DNA of 64,000 nt from Kingdonia uniflora (taxonomy: Eukaryota; Streptophyta; Magnoliopsida; Ranunculales; Circaeasteraceae). The position numbers were made by a program, and so were the translations under genes. Positions 1 to 10,630 of the stretch are shown one piece after another (the first letter of the stretch is position 1; every line of letters starts with the position of its first letter). Where the stretch lies: contig JACGCM010001497.1 of NCBI GenBank assembly GCA_014058105.1, positions 1,240,001 through 1,304,000 of the forward strand, written 5' to 3'. The notes under the pieces were generated by a model that was given only the letters and a program-made list of their open reading frames with translations, did no database searches and was not told the DNA's origin.

Positions 1-400
1 ACCCAGAAGCAGCGTCCGTCATAGATAGAAGTTTGTAACCTGCTGTGGAATCAAGGATTTGATGAATGTTGGGAAGATGGAAACTGTCCTTTGGAGTATG
101 TTTGTTTAGATCGGTAAAATCTACACAAACTCATACTTTTCCATTCTTCTTTGGGACAGTGATGATGTTGGATATCCAATCTGGATATTTGGCTTCTCGA
201 ATGAATTTCGCTTTGATCAATTTCTTAATCTCCATGTTAACTTCATCTCAAAGTTCAGGTGAGAGTCATCGTTGTTTCGATTTAACCGTCGTGGCGTTGA
301 TGTTGATGGCCATTTTGTGACATGCCTTAGCCGGATCGACTCTAGGCATCTCTTTAAAAGTTCATGCAAAAACATCTCGATTTAGTCGCAAAAACTGAAT
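1..400 (-). pseudogene. Element A reverse transcriptase, N-terminal part (truncated by window)
   Basis: Read on the minus strand this matches the fingers/palm start of a Ty3/gypsy reverse transcriptase: the stretch around 150-240 encodes an IREAKYPDWISNIV-like segment, followed by PKKNGKVR and the VDFTDLNKHTPKD block. Equivalent blocks occur in element C near 17130-17330 and element D near 57700-57860. The catalytic YIDD block of A is beyond the left edge. Neighbour: protease immediately upstream on the minus strand. The frame contains stops, so it is not functional. Confidence 0.85.
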
Positions 401-639
401 GAGAGTGCCTTTTTTATGTTGAACCAGCTTAGTACTGATGAAAGTGCCTCTACTAGGTCCATCAATGTTAATCTATTTAGTAAGCTCTTCTATGGGGGGT
501 TGATCAAGATGATCAGCCTTCTGTAATTGCTATGCAGCATATCTGTTTGAGGTATCTAGAATTGCTGAGACGGTGTTATCGCAAGCTCGAGAAAGCTTTT
601 GACTACCCTTTGTTTTATAACTACCATCATTGTGTTTGA

Positions 640-1116
640 AGCAGAGTGCTTGATAATAGGTAGATACGATTGCTTCCATGTTGTGAATCTAGCAGTGGCC
701 CATAATCCCGAGATAACGAGATTTGGCGTTAATTACGTAGAAGATGACGTCGATGGTGGATGGTCCTGAAGTAATAAGTAAGATGATCTTGCCTACTCTC
801 TCTTCTTTAGAACCGTTGAATCCACTGATATAGGTGTCGCTTGGAATAACTTGATCGGCCAATCCCATTTGGTCAATATTGCTCTGAAAGATATTCAGGT
901 AGAGGCTTGAATTCTTTCTCACAATGACAAGGATTAGTCATGATGTAGAAATTTGACATGACTAATTTCGCAATCTTCGAATGAGATCCCAAGCTGGCGA
1001 TTGCTCAACTCAGGTAGAAGCTTGACATTTTTGTCTTGAGGTGTTAGATCGCAACATTCTGACAGTCTCTTACGCTTGAATCTGCTAGAGTTGGTGATCT
1101 GATGGATTTCGATCAT
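640..1116 (-). pseudogene. Element A aspartic protease region, active site deleted
   Basis: The C-terminal part of a gypsy protease is readable at 689-922 (ISGFNGSKEERVGKI, then a VIFYVINAKSRYLGIMG segment, equivalent to the usual flap and ILG(R)xW end). Upstream, 934-1116 encodes the spacer ending in HVKFLHHD. In element C the same spacer is followed by an IDTGSG active site; in A the sequence goes from the HHD segment almost straight to DQMGLADQ, so the DTG triad and its surroundings seem to be deleted. What is seen: the missing motif. What is inferred: a deletion within A rather than an alternative protease. Confidence 0.65.
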
Positions 1117-1239
1117 GTTGTTGTGCTACATATGGTAAAGATGCTTCTCCTCAGCTTGATCTTTGACCTAGACAACTTCAAGCTACTTTTTATAGCTTCC
1201 ATCCATGTATGATTCCAGGTCGATAATGTATTCAAACAT

Positions 1240-2767
1240 CCGCCCTCCTTGAAAATATATTCTAGCAACTTCTGTATAGCATAGCAATGGTCAGTAGAAT
1301 GATAGCTTACCTTATGATGCAAGCAGTATGGGAAATTCTCGATTGGTTCTAATGGTTGGGAGAGACGGTAGAGCTATCCTTGGGGAGGATTGGAAAAATA
1401 GTGGAGATTTGAACATTCATCCTTGGGAGGACCGGCTTGAGCTGTGAACCACCTTTCTGAGAGTTTCCAATATTTTTCTTAGAGCGCCTTTGGTTACCCT
1501 AATCCTCCTTTGGTTCAGTGCTTCGATCTATGGATGGACCTTTTGTGGTAAGGACAGATTTAGTAGATTTGTGCCTTTTGGACATCATCCTTTCTAGGTC
1601 GACATAACTATTGACCTTAGTGATCATATCTTCCAAGGTCTCAGGTTTGTTGAGGAAGAGGTGTTCCTTGGCCTTGTAATTGAGTTGGAGCACGTTGGTG
1701 AAAGCAGTAACAGTTGTTTTCTGATCGAGATTGTCTACTTTACGCGTGAGCTCCATAAATTTCTTTGCAAAGGCCTCAAGATTCTCTCTGTGTAACTGTT
1801 TGAGACTGATAAGAGAATATAAATTTTCTTCTTTGTCTTTATTGTGAGCATACGCCAAGACGAATTGTTTCTACAGCTGGTCGAATATGTGTATGGAGTC
1901 TTTAGGTAAAGAGTGGAACCACCTAAGCGGTTCTTCCTGCAGACTTGTTGTGAATAAATGGTAGAGGATATGGTTGAGTTTGGAATACAACCCCAATGAA
2001 TCACGGTATTGTTGAATGTGTTCCTTTGGATCGGTGCCCTTGTATTTACAAATTTTTAGAGTATGGAAACTTTTCAGTATTTCTATATCGAATAGTTCTT
2101 TGGTAATTGGACTTCCTTATAACTTGGAAAGGTTGCCTACAATTCTCTAAACTTGTACTTCGAGCAACTCCGTAATATGCTGATCCATATGCTCTTGTGT
2201 GACATAATGATGTGTCGGTTGAGAGGCTTGACTAGGAGGTTGTAAATTGTGAGTATCGGTACCTTCACTCAAACAATCTCATACTGGAGCTCGAGGTTGA
2301 GGCCGCTATTCTTCCTTCTGATGTATGGAAAATTGGTTACTTCGGCTGATCTCAGACTAAACTTCACCACCTAAATGAATAAAAGGTTGAGGTTCGAACT
2401 GAATATTTCTGAAAATAGTTTTTCTGGTGGCTCCTCGAGGTCCCAAACTTTCCTGTACAAAAACCCGGGTGGCTTCCGACAATTTATCGCGATCTCTTGT
2501 TGGAGGAGCCTGCTGAGTGTCATGTCGTTTAAACGCTGTCATCATGGTTGTCATCTGGTCTTTATGTCATTTGAACGCTATCAAACGAGTTTGTCGTTCG
2601 ACTTTGAGCTCCTTTTCACAGAGCTCTCGGACAAGATTTTATTAACATTTAAGCTCATTGTGTTTCTTTATTTCGGTGTTGAGATTTGCCCGTAGCTCTG
2701 TAAGTTGTTCCGGCTTGACTGAAATATCGAACTGGATTCCGGTTGCTGGTCGTCTGGAAGTGTCCAT
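1240..2767 (-). pseudogene. Element A gag, decayed
   Basis: Starts with the ATG at 2767 (MDTSRRPATG...), about 80 nt inside the 5' LTR end, and homologous to the gag starts of C (19799) and E (62457). The N-terminal 120 residues are charged and helical. A retrotransposon gag (capsid-like) domain is clear at 1499-1858, with the segment ETLEDMITKVNSYVDLERM; the same segment is in E near 63590. Near 1250-1325 lies a CxxH...HxxxxC-like cluster (YCLHHKVSYHSTDHCYAI), apparently the degenerate C-terminal zinc-binding part. Frames change around 2360-2640, 2000 and 1730, so this copy is not translatable in one piece. Confidence 0.85.
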
Positions 2768-2827
2768 GATTGAAATTGAGAGTAGAGTGAAAGTATGCCT
2801 TAGGATATCGTAGAAATGTAACATTTC

Positions 2828-2844
2828 CCAAAGACGGTACCAAA
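2828..2844 (-). other. Primer-binding site of element A
   Basis: Directly inside the LTR the minus strand reads TTTGGTACCGTCTTTGG. Element C has TTTGGCGCTGTCTCTGG and element E TTTGGCGCCGTCTATGAG at the same place. A TGG two bases after the LTR is the expected complement of a tRNA 3' CCA; I do not assign the tRNA. Confidence 0.7.
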
Positions 2845-3457
2845 TGTAATAGCCTAATTTCGTAAGCTCAAGATGACTTGAAATTAGCTCTTATACCAAT
2901 GTTCCTTTGACAAAAACTAAAAAGTGAAATGACACAGGTGATTTAGCATGGAAAACTTTAGAATAGGTAAAAAAACAATGACCTCAATTTGAAGAATTTA
3001 GTAATAGTAACTTTAATTGTTTGAGGCTGATATCTTATTACAAGTAATCTCTCGACTTAGAAATACTCGAATCTTAAGAATAGCAAGTTTTGGATATTTT
3101 GAGAATTTAGAAAATGTAGCTTTCTTGGTGATTTCTCATGTATTTTTCTGGTTCCAGTCTCTTCTGGAACTTTTTTTATATAGGCCTTCTACGCAGTTCT
3201 TCATCATACTGAAGTATGTTATCCTAGCAATGTGGTTAGTAGCGGTTAACTGAGTAACTATTGAGTTCGTGAGAGACATGTATCTTTGACTTGTTCAACT
3301 TTTTCTATTTGAGCTCGACCCACATTCTTCATCAGTTCATGGAGTAGGTAGCAATATTGTCTGTTGAAGTTATGTGTAGAATGTATAAGTCTGGCATAGA
3401 GGCAATTCGAACTGGAAACAACTCGATTTGGGTAAGATCGAGGGGTAGGCCCCTACA
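2845..3457 (-). repeat. 5' LTR of element A
   Basis: 613 bp, minus-strand ends TGTAGGGGCC and GGCTATTACA. It aligns by eye along its length to the LTR of C (19878-20473) and, reversed, to that of B (12173-12787), sharing the segments around the 'aatgacacaggtgatttagc' block and the 'gaggctgatatcttatta' block. The base quintet outside is GTATT (3458-3462), the expected target duplication; its partner lies left of the window. Confidence 0.92.
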
Positions 3458-3469
3458 GTATTGATTACC

Positions 3470-3835
3470 CCTTCCAACGACAAAATTGAGAAATCAATCA
3501 GCTTGGATTTTGAAGCCTCTAACAATGTTACTGAATATGAAGCTTCCATTTATGGACTCGATCTTGCACTTGAACTCAGCATCCCAAAACTCTTAGTCTA
3601 TACAGATTCACTACTCACCATCCACCATTAATCTGAGCAATACAAGAAGAATGGCAAGATGATCGAATATGTAGCCCTCGCTGCAGATAGGATGAGCCAG
3701 TTTGTGAAAGCACATCTCGATTATCTTCTTCAATGTAAAAATTAACATGCCGATTCCTTGGCTTATCTAGTTGGGGTCTTGGGTATAGAAGTTTGATATC
3801 TCCAGATCGAAGTGATATCAACCCCCAGTATTGAT
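3470..3835 (+). pseudogene. Element B archaeal-type RNase H (aRNH), truncated
   Basis: The translation contains LDFEASNNVTEYEASIYGL, then LELSIPKLLVYTDSLLTIHH, the typical NNxxEYEAxxxGLxxA...VYxDSxLxxxxx pattern of the second RNase H that Tat-lineage plant retrotransposons carry besides the normal gypsy RNase H. The Glu of EYEA and the Asp of TDS are catalytic-type residues. The beginning is removed by element A's insertion, and stops appear after IHH and in the C-terminal HADSLAYLVG block. Homologous blocks are at 15590-16167 (C) and 55972-56700 (D). Confidence 0.8.
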
Positions 3836-3889
3836 CACATTTCTGTATGCACGATCAATACTAGGGGTGATAAAGAGGAGAGCGACAAT

Positions 3890-5120
3890 TGGCGAAAGCC
3901 CTTCCTTATTTACCTTGGCATCGATAATGAATGAAAATGACCCCTTCCAGCATATCCAAAGGAACACCGATAGCTGATCGACAACTCAAAGTGCTACACA
4001 AATTAAAATAGTTTTTTATATCGCCGTTCAGTCACGAGGCTTTACCTCAAGTATCTCTCCAAAAAGAAAGCAGACGAGATGTTCTACAATTAACATGAAG
4101 GGACTTGTGGCTCCCATGTCGCAGGTCGATCACTCGCAAATAGAGCCATTACACAAGGAGTATTCTGGCCAGACATGCGCAAGCAAGCAAAAGAGTTCTG
4201 GCCAACGAAATGAACAAATAATATACAACCCTACGCTCGAACTACATACAAGCAAGGTAATCTTGCCATTCAAAAGATGGGCGCTCGATCTTGTTGGTAA
4301 ATTTCCTAATTCTCTAGGTAACCGCCGATACCTGCACGTAGCTACAGATTATTTTACAAAATTTGTAGAAGCAGTTCTACTCTGTCAAACTAGACAAAAA
4401 GTCATCTCTTTTATTTGGGAATACGTTATTACTCGGTTTGGATGCCCCCACCTAATTCGTGCCGATAATGGACCACAATTCATTGGAGAAAAAGTCATAG
4501 CTTTCCTCAATAAACACAATATCATCCACTCACCATCCAATCCCTACTACCCTCAAGGCAATGGCCAAGCCGAAATCACCAACAAAACCATTATGGATGG
4601 ACTCAAGAAAAGACTTCACTCATAGAAAAAAGTAAACTTTGTACAAGAGCTTCCTCATGACTTATGGGCATACCATACCACTCCACGTCAATCAACTTGA
4701 TGTACCCCAATCCTCCTTGCCTATGGTACTGAGGCCTTTATTTCAACAGAATATCATTATCCAACAAAAGATCACGAGCTAACTGATGAAGAAAACGAGT
4801 TTGAATTGGCTTGCAACCTCAATTAGATTGATAAGACTAGGGAACACGCTATTTCCATCCTAGGTCGATATCAACATATGCTAGCCAGATCGTACAACAG
4901 AAGAGTCAGAAGCTGAACTTTCCAAATCGACGATCATGTCCTCAAAGAAACCCCTCAACATAAAAAAGAGGCACATGCTGGGAAACTAGCAGAAAATTGG
5001 GAGGGTCCATTCCTAATCACTAGTCTCACAGGCCTTGGATCATATTACCTCATGACCAAAGATGGAGTTCATATCTCAAATCCTTGGAACACTAGGCGAC
5101 TGAAATGGTACTATCGTTAA
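3890..5120 (+). pseudogene. Element B integrase, DDE residues retained
   Basis: The N-terminal part is damaged. The core at 4095-4625 shows the gypsy integrase triad: Asp in ALDLVGKF, Asp in RADNGPQF, and Glu in NGQAEITNK. The C-terminal part reads on after a stop at 4623 through TTPRQST, the HELTDEENEFELA segment, the KLAENWEGPFLI segment and ends near RRLKWYYR at 5120. Compared with C and D, B keeps all three catalytic residues, but stops (4623, 4700, 4826 and others) and the missing 5' part rule out function. Confidence 0.88.
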
Positions 5121-5264
5121 GTCCATCACTACTCTATTTTAAATTCTTACTTTTTCCATTCCAAAAGTGAGATCTTCGTCTCCATAAATGTACATTCTAT
5201 TATATTTAATGAAAACTCTCAAGTTTTTTCCACATGACTCTCTACTTACATAAACAATACATAG

Positions 5265-5455
5265 ATTAAAGCAAACGTAATACTAGCTTTCAATCGACCT
5301 CTATTCTGGTTAAAGCAAAGGTAAAACTAGCTTTGATCGAATCTATCAAACTTTGCAATTAAAATAAAGGTAATACTAGTTTTTAATCAATGAACTCTTC
5401 CAAACATAAGATAAAACAAAGGTAAAACTAGCTTTTATCTCTCAAATATGGCTGC
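5265..5455 (+). repeat. Four-unit tandem repeat between pol and the antisense gene
   Basis: Four imperfect units of about 45-53 bp share the core AAAGCAAAGGTAATACTAGCTTT followed by a variable AT-rich part. The array lies between the pol stop (5120) and the 3' end of the antisense coiled-coil gene (5617). The same unit, reversed, occurs five times in C (13907-14130) and once in D (52258-52290). Confidence 0.85.
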
Positions 5456-6944
5456 GACAGATACTTTTCATGTTACATATATAACCACTACAAATGATTC
5501 TTTTCTACTGCTGGGAAGTCAGCTACGCTTTCCCTTACAACAGGAGGATGATCAACCATAAATTCTCAAGCTCGAGCAGCCACAGTGACCCAGCCTTGCT
5601 CTACTTAGTCAGCAGGTCAAGATCCAAACTCTGTTTCCATGTTGTACATATAGTTTCCTCGATCTATATCAGCTTTGCAAATATATCCTCTATCTGACAA
5701 ATAGTCATACAAGGTATCTCTCTCTAACACAATCCTTTTCACCTCCTCAACAAAATAGGTGATCACTGCCATTAACATCTCTGAGCGCGATACCTCCGCC
5801 ACGACCATCTTAGAAAAATTCTCTCTTGCCGTTTGAAGGCGCTCTTTCAACCTCTTGTACCGTTCTTCTTGCCATTCCATTTGACTATCTACATGGAACA
5901 TAAATTCGATGTTTTCCTTCGCCTTCTTATTAGCTTTAGCTGATGCAGCCTGATTCATTGTACTCAATTCTGCTATCTGAGTACGAAGTTCCTTGAGCTT
6001 TTTATCTAAATCTTCCCCAACAGGAGATTTCTTTAACAATTCATCTTTTTTCTTTATCAAGATATCCTTACCTCTGATAACCCGCTCTAACTCTTGTTCC
6101 TTGGAAAGAGTAGCATCCAACTTACCTTGGCACTCCCTTAACCATTCATTTCCTTTTTGCACGTTACCTTGAGTTTGAGCTCCATTTCCCTCCAGCTCTC
6201 TAATTCGAGCTGATAGGCTAACTACATCACCTTGAACAATGGAGACCCTGGCATCACCTTCATTCTTCCTTGAGTGCTCTCTAGCCTTGGCCTTTTTGGC
6301 ACGTGAATTGGCCTGAGTCAAATCGGTCTTTAACTGTGTCATCCTCTCATTCAACTCATCACATTTCCTTTGTACCAACCGGAACTCTATATCTTTAGCA
6401 GGTAAAGCTGTAGTCAACTACTCAACCATAATTTCGGAGTTAGATAGGTTATCTTGAGCTTTCTTCAGCTCGTTATCTTTCTCAGTCATTTTATTCTTCA
6501 ACAGCTCCAGTTCTCCCCTGGTATTCCCTAAATCAGCTTGAGTCTGCTTTTGTTTGTTCATTTTACAGGTTATTTGGTCCTTCAGATTGGCTACAAAATG
6601 GCATAAATCTTTCTCTGACGTTTCTAATGCCTATATATGGTATCGAGCCATGCCGGCCTCCTTACTCTTTACCATCAAGGCGTCATTATAGTTTTTGAGT
6701 TTCGCTGCCTTTTCCTTCGTCCCCGTGAGCTCTTTTTGCCCTTTTCTAATTTCGGCATCCTTCTTCCCGATCATTCGAGTAAGGTCATCAATGGTTTGAG
6801 TTGCCTCAATGAACTTGAAATGTACCTTACATGTTAATCATTCCTATATTTATTTGCCTATCTCATTCTATCAAACTCAGCCGCAAACTCTTGGTTACAA
6901 TGGCGTGTCTCTTCTTCGCAAAAATGAGCTGACACCAATTCGGC

Positions 6945-7296
6945 CTACACATCATAGATACAATATATCAAGCTCAATTCAGGACACCCACTTAATACAT
7001 ACATCTTATTTCTAATGAAATTTTTGTTTTTATACATCTACTGCGTGAAACTGCTTCTAAACTTAAGGTCGAAGTATGATCTCAATTTGATGAACAATAA
7101 CATATACTTCCAATTCCTAGGTACACATTCTATATATTCTAACTTTCTCAACTCTTTGAAATCATTTATATACATTTGAGTGCCATTGCCCCTAAACTGT
7201 TAGCAAGTTTTTGGTCTATCTCTATACTTAAATTTTTACTTTGTTGCTCTAAAGTAATGAAGCATACAAGTTAAATATTTCTTATTCTTTTCTAAC
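6945..7296 (-). other. Predicted intron in B antisense gene 3 (352 nt)
   Basis: The upstream exon ends ...GAGCTACAG with donor GTTAGA; the acceptor is ATGTGTAG before GCCGAATTGG, which opens AELVSAHFCEEE and a further helical stretch. The donor is weaker than those of the other introns. Confidence 0.45.
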
Positions 7297-7398
7297 CTGT
7301 AGCTCCTCTTGAGAAGACAATAGGGATGCTAAGGCATTTTTATCCTGAGCGAACTCATTCTCTAATTCTTTTATTCTGAGGCGCATGTTCTTAAGTTT

Positions 7399-7523
7399 CT
7401 ACAACAAGGTTTACAAGCACATCTTAACCTACAGAAGTCAATCAAACAAACAATGTTCCATTAGATTGTAACATTTCAAAACCTTCATAATCACATAATC
7501 ATAGAGTTAATATTCTATTCTAC
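7399..7523 (-). other. Predicted intron in B antisense gene 3 (125 nt)
   Basis: Donor GAGAAG|GTAGAA and acceptor TTGTTGTAG|AAACTT join an acidic segment (...NERPQEGNEKVE) to the coiled-coil segment KLKNMRLRIKELENEF. The intervening sequence is AT-rich and contains stops. Confidence 0.55.
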
Positions 7524-7910
7524 CTTCTCATTCCCTTCCTGTGGACGTTCATTGTCATCCTCTTGGTTGTCTCGTACTGTTTCGGGAGAGACACAATCTA
7601 ACCTGTCTACGACTCCAACAGCAACATCTTCCTCCTCAACATAGATGTCCACCATAATGTCATTCACCTCTTTTTTGGAGTACCCCATTTTTAGGAGGTG
7701 GCGCCCAAGTCTATCACACTGGATTACCACCTACTCCAGATTCTTTCTTGCTTTCGTTGTTAGCTCACTTATCTCCACCTCTCGCATACCTTTCACAGAG
7801 TCCAATCATTTCTCCTCCCTAGCCAGTTCAATTTTTAAACGGGCTACCTTTTTCTTGAGCTCAGCTTTCTCCTCCACCCCGAGGCAAATCCCCTTCATCA
7901 AACGAGCAGC

Positions 7911-7995
7911 CTACAAAAATACAACAGGCATCAACCACATTATTAGTTCGAATCATCATACAGAATTTAACATATGCTTAAATTAACAAACCTAC
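7911..7995 (-). other. Predicted intron in B antisense gene 3 (85 nt)
   Basis: Donor AAAATG|GTAGGT, T-rich tract and acceptor TTTTTGTAG|GCTGCTCG. The downstream exon AARLMKGICLGVEE matches the D exon ASRILKGVSLGVED at 50180, where D has GTAAGT at 50104 as donor but the acceptor AG is mutated. Confidence 0.65.
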
Positions 7996-8450
7996 CATTT
8001 TACTCATTTCCTCCTTACCATTTCGAACTGCAAGCTTCACCCTATCCTCCACCACTTTCAACTTGTCTTCATCACCAAGTTGATCCTCTGAGGCCTTCGC
8101 CCTAGTCAGCTGGGAAGAAGGGTAAACCCTTCTCTTTTTCACCCTCCTTAGACTTCACCACTTCCTGTGGTTTCAAAGGCCAAGCTACGCTTTAACATCC
8201 TCTTCTTTGGAAATGCCCGAGCCAACTTGCTCGACGTAATGGATTCAGGCACATCTGTAAAATCCCTTCTTGTTGCCACCAATACCCGTTATTAGCCTCG
8301 TTGCTTGAGACTTTTAAACTTTCTCAGACCTGCTACTAGCTCGCTTCTTTCTACTAATACTGTGTTTTTTCAGCATTGCCTCAAGCTCGGTCCCTTCCTA
8401 AGCAACAGTGTTTAGCAAGAACTTCTTCCTCTTTACCTTCGATGTAGGAC

Positions 8451-8529
8451 CTGTCAATCAACAACTCATTGTTCACAACAGAATAACATATGATTTCAAT
8501 ATTTTAAGATTATACGCTATTATACTTAC
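8451..8529 (-). other. Predicted intron in B antisense gene 3 (79 nt)
   Basis: Donor GCAAA|GTAAGT and acceptor TTGATTGACAG|GTCC. Element D has an equivalent acceptor, GATATACAG|GTGCCC at 49551-49554, and the exons behind both start alike (a basic KxKxRKKK segment followed by an acidic one). Consensus splice sites at a matching position in two copies are strong evidence. Confidence 0.72.
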
Positions 8530-9603
8530 TTTGCTTACAGTTCTACACAGAAGTTCCATAGGTTCTTTATTATCTCTTTGAAGGCAATCACCCTTCACCC
8601 ATATCACATTATCATTCCACATTCGACCTGCTGAATTCAAATTGAAGAAAAATGGTTGAGTTGTACTCGTAAAAAAGTATGCCACTCCACTTGCAAAATA
8701 GTTTTTCATACCATAAAACTATAAGACATCTTCAGGAGATATCCTCCTCTCAACCTCATCCTCCTCCCACAACTTATTCAAAAAATCATAGACATTTATT
8801 ACCTCCCACATATTTCTGTTCAACTGAATGGGGCATGCTCCCATGATATTCATAATCTCTTTTGCAAGACTGTTAAGGGGCAGACTCAACCCATACTCCA
8901 ATTGAGACAGGTAACACAAAAAACCCTCTTCCAGGTTGCCCTGGACATTTCTATCTTAATACTCCAAGGAGATTGACTCATCTAACCCCCTTATCTAGTT
9001 TTTTCTTCTCTAAATTAGCCAACAAAAAGAATGTTCCTCACCAAATCCTGCAATACAATTTCTAAACTGCCTACCGGCATGTTCAACAAAATTTCCCCAT
9101 CTTCCCCCTATAGAAGCATTGGCTATACAGAACTCCCTAAACATAACAAAATTTGAAGGATAGGATACCAATCTCTCGGGGAAATCTGGAAATTAAACAA
9201 CTCCTACTTCGTCCTCCCTATCAGATACTATATTTTCGGACTCAGCCGATCAACCAGAGATCAACGTCTCATTAACAGGTAAAGTCTCTATACCAACCAT
9301 AACATTACATATGAAGTTTGATCCTACACAAAGCTCCTCACGCTCGACCTACATACAGGTCTAGGTATTCCATCATTATCTTTTATATATGCATCACTCA
9401 TATACATATATCTTTTATATCTCATTTTTCAAATAAATCAAGGAGATTTTTATCGATTGCTATAAACAATAATTTTTTAGATTTGCATGCCACAAAAAAA
9501 AAGATTCTAAAAAAACACATTCACAGTATCACAAATCATCTAATAACCTTCTATGTTATAATATGAATCTGACGCAGTGCCAAATCTTTCCCTTACAACG
9601 CTG

Positions 9604-9613
9604 CTATATAACC
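9604..9613 (-). promoter_or_regulatory. TATA-like box of B antisense gene 3
   Basis: Minus strand GGTTATATAG, about 300 nt before the ATG at 9300. D has TATAAATA (48058-48065) before its gene 3. A leader intron is plausible in both because a TGTAG|GT acceptor-like site lies just before each ATG. Confidence 0.45.
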
Positions 9614-10230
9614 ACCTTCATGACTCAATCTCTTCAACTCTCTCTCGCTTTGATTGTTGATCACTCTCGATTAATTTCTTACGAAATTCTTTACTATTTT
9701 TTTTCTTTCCTCTCTCATAGTTCTTCAAGTTTTTAGAAGTTGATAAATGTTTGAATGAAGAATATGAAGTATTATTTATATTTTCTCTCTTTAACTGTTA
9801 GCAGTTATTGGGCCTCGTACGAGCCGCCCTCAATTTTAGAATTGAGGCATTCCTTCCACAATTAATGTCAGACGACTTACACCTTTTTGGTGAAAAAACT
9901 TTCCCATCATTGCCCTCTACCCTATATTTCAATATATTTTCATCTCTCTTTCCCAAATCTCCCTCTGACCTCCCTACATTTATGATGACTCAATACTTTT
10001 ACTGCAATTGTACCAGAGACAAAATTAAAAGCTGCATGCTTTTTCTATTTTTGCTTCTCTTACTTATAGAAATGATGACATCATTTCCAAAGCTTTTAAC
10101 ATTTTAAAAATATTCAAATTCATTTTTTCACAGTAGTCACAAACAATATTAGCAACGAAAGATGACAGATTCAAACTTCATTCACATTATATTTATTTGA
10201 TAGTTATTCAAACTCATACAATTCACTCCC

Positions 10231-10584
10231 TTACATATAATTATACCTAAAATATCTCTTATGTTCTAGGGAGCCGCACCTGATCAGTTCGCCTCTAAAA
10301 ATTCTCACATCTTTCAACTTGATCTCATTTTCAGCAATTAGTCTCACAACCTCTTTTCAAGCTGAAGGCTCCACAATCACTTCCCGAAATAGCTTATTGT
10401 AGAAGTGGCATCCGCACTCAAGTTCCCTACCCATTTAATCTAAACCTTCAAACTGATACTCGGTCACTAGAAAATCATCATCATAGTCTAACAAGCCAAA
10501 AACCTGCTCCCGTACTTTACCTATCTTTATCACCAACCGTCCCTTAGTAACATAACGAATTCTCTCAAATCGAGTCCATACCAT
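10231..10584 (-). pseudogene. Element B antisense gene 2, small protein of about 117 residues
   Basis: From the ATG at 10584 (MVWTRFERIRYVTKGRL) to the TAA at 10231 the frame holds for 118 codons, with two internal stops. It matches D 47497-47838 residue for residue in many places: TKGRLVIKIGKVREQVFG against AEGRLAIKLAKVRERIFG, LLDYD against QLDYD, and IRCG near the end. I do not recognise the family; there is no signal peptide or membrane segment. A TATA-like box lies 37 nt upstream. Because two diverged copies keep the frame length, it was probably a real gene in the ancestor. Confidence 0.65.
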
Positions 10585-10620
10585 TTTTATTTTCTTCTAC
10601 CTGCTTAAAAGCTCATTCCC

Positions 10621-10630
10621 CCTATTTATG
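10621..10630 (-). promoter_or_regulatory. TATA-like box of B antisense gene 2
   Basis: Minus strand CATAAATAGG, 37 nt before the start codon. In D the corresponding TATAAATA (47457-47464) is 33-40 nt before the eroded start, so spacing is conserved. Confidence 0.5.

Larger units (their letters stand above)
1..3457 (-). mobile_element. Ty3/gypsy Tat-lineage element A, 5' half
   Basis: On the minus strand the order is 5' LTR (2845-3457), primer-binding site, gag, protease, then reverse transcriptase cut by the window edge. Family membership follows from LTR ends TGTAGGGGCC...GGCTATTACA, shared with the LTRs at 12173, 19878, 45600 and 61798, and from gag and RT reading like the copies in elements C, D and E. 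Its upstream flank at 3458 is the interior of element B, so A inserted into B; the other half of B and A's 3' LTR should lie left of the window. Many stops and frame changes make it a fossil. Confidence 0.9.
5617..9300 (-). pseudogene. Element B antisense gene 3: Transposase_28-like domain plus long coiled coil, spliced
   Basis: Reads on the strand opposite to gag-pol. The likely start is the ATG at 9300. Exon 1 (to 8530) encodes the block EEGFLCYLSQLEYGLSLPL...QLNRNMWEV, resembling the plant 'putative gypsy type transposon' family (Transposase_28). Downstream exons are Lys/Glu-rich: 8450-7996 basic, then AARLMKGICLGVEEKAELKKK at 7910, an MRLRIKELENEF segment near 7390, and a long coiled coil from about 6836 to 5617 with heptad-like runs (MTQLKTDL, LSARIRELEGN, KIKKKDELLKK-like). 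Compared with C, the last codons end early where CGA has become TGA. Several further stops exist. Function unknown; the family is known only as an extra ORF of plant gypsy elements. Confidence 0.75.

Noticed and set aside
2375..2695. Open reading frame of 106 codons on the plus strand
   Set aside because: It lies over the minus-strand gag of element A and has no recognisable features; a shadow frame.
9318..10107. Plus-strand frames of 82 and 99 codons in element B
   Set aside because: AT/pyrimidine-rich spacer and leader of antisense gene 3; composition explains the openness.
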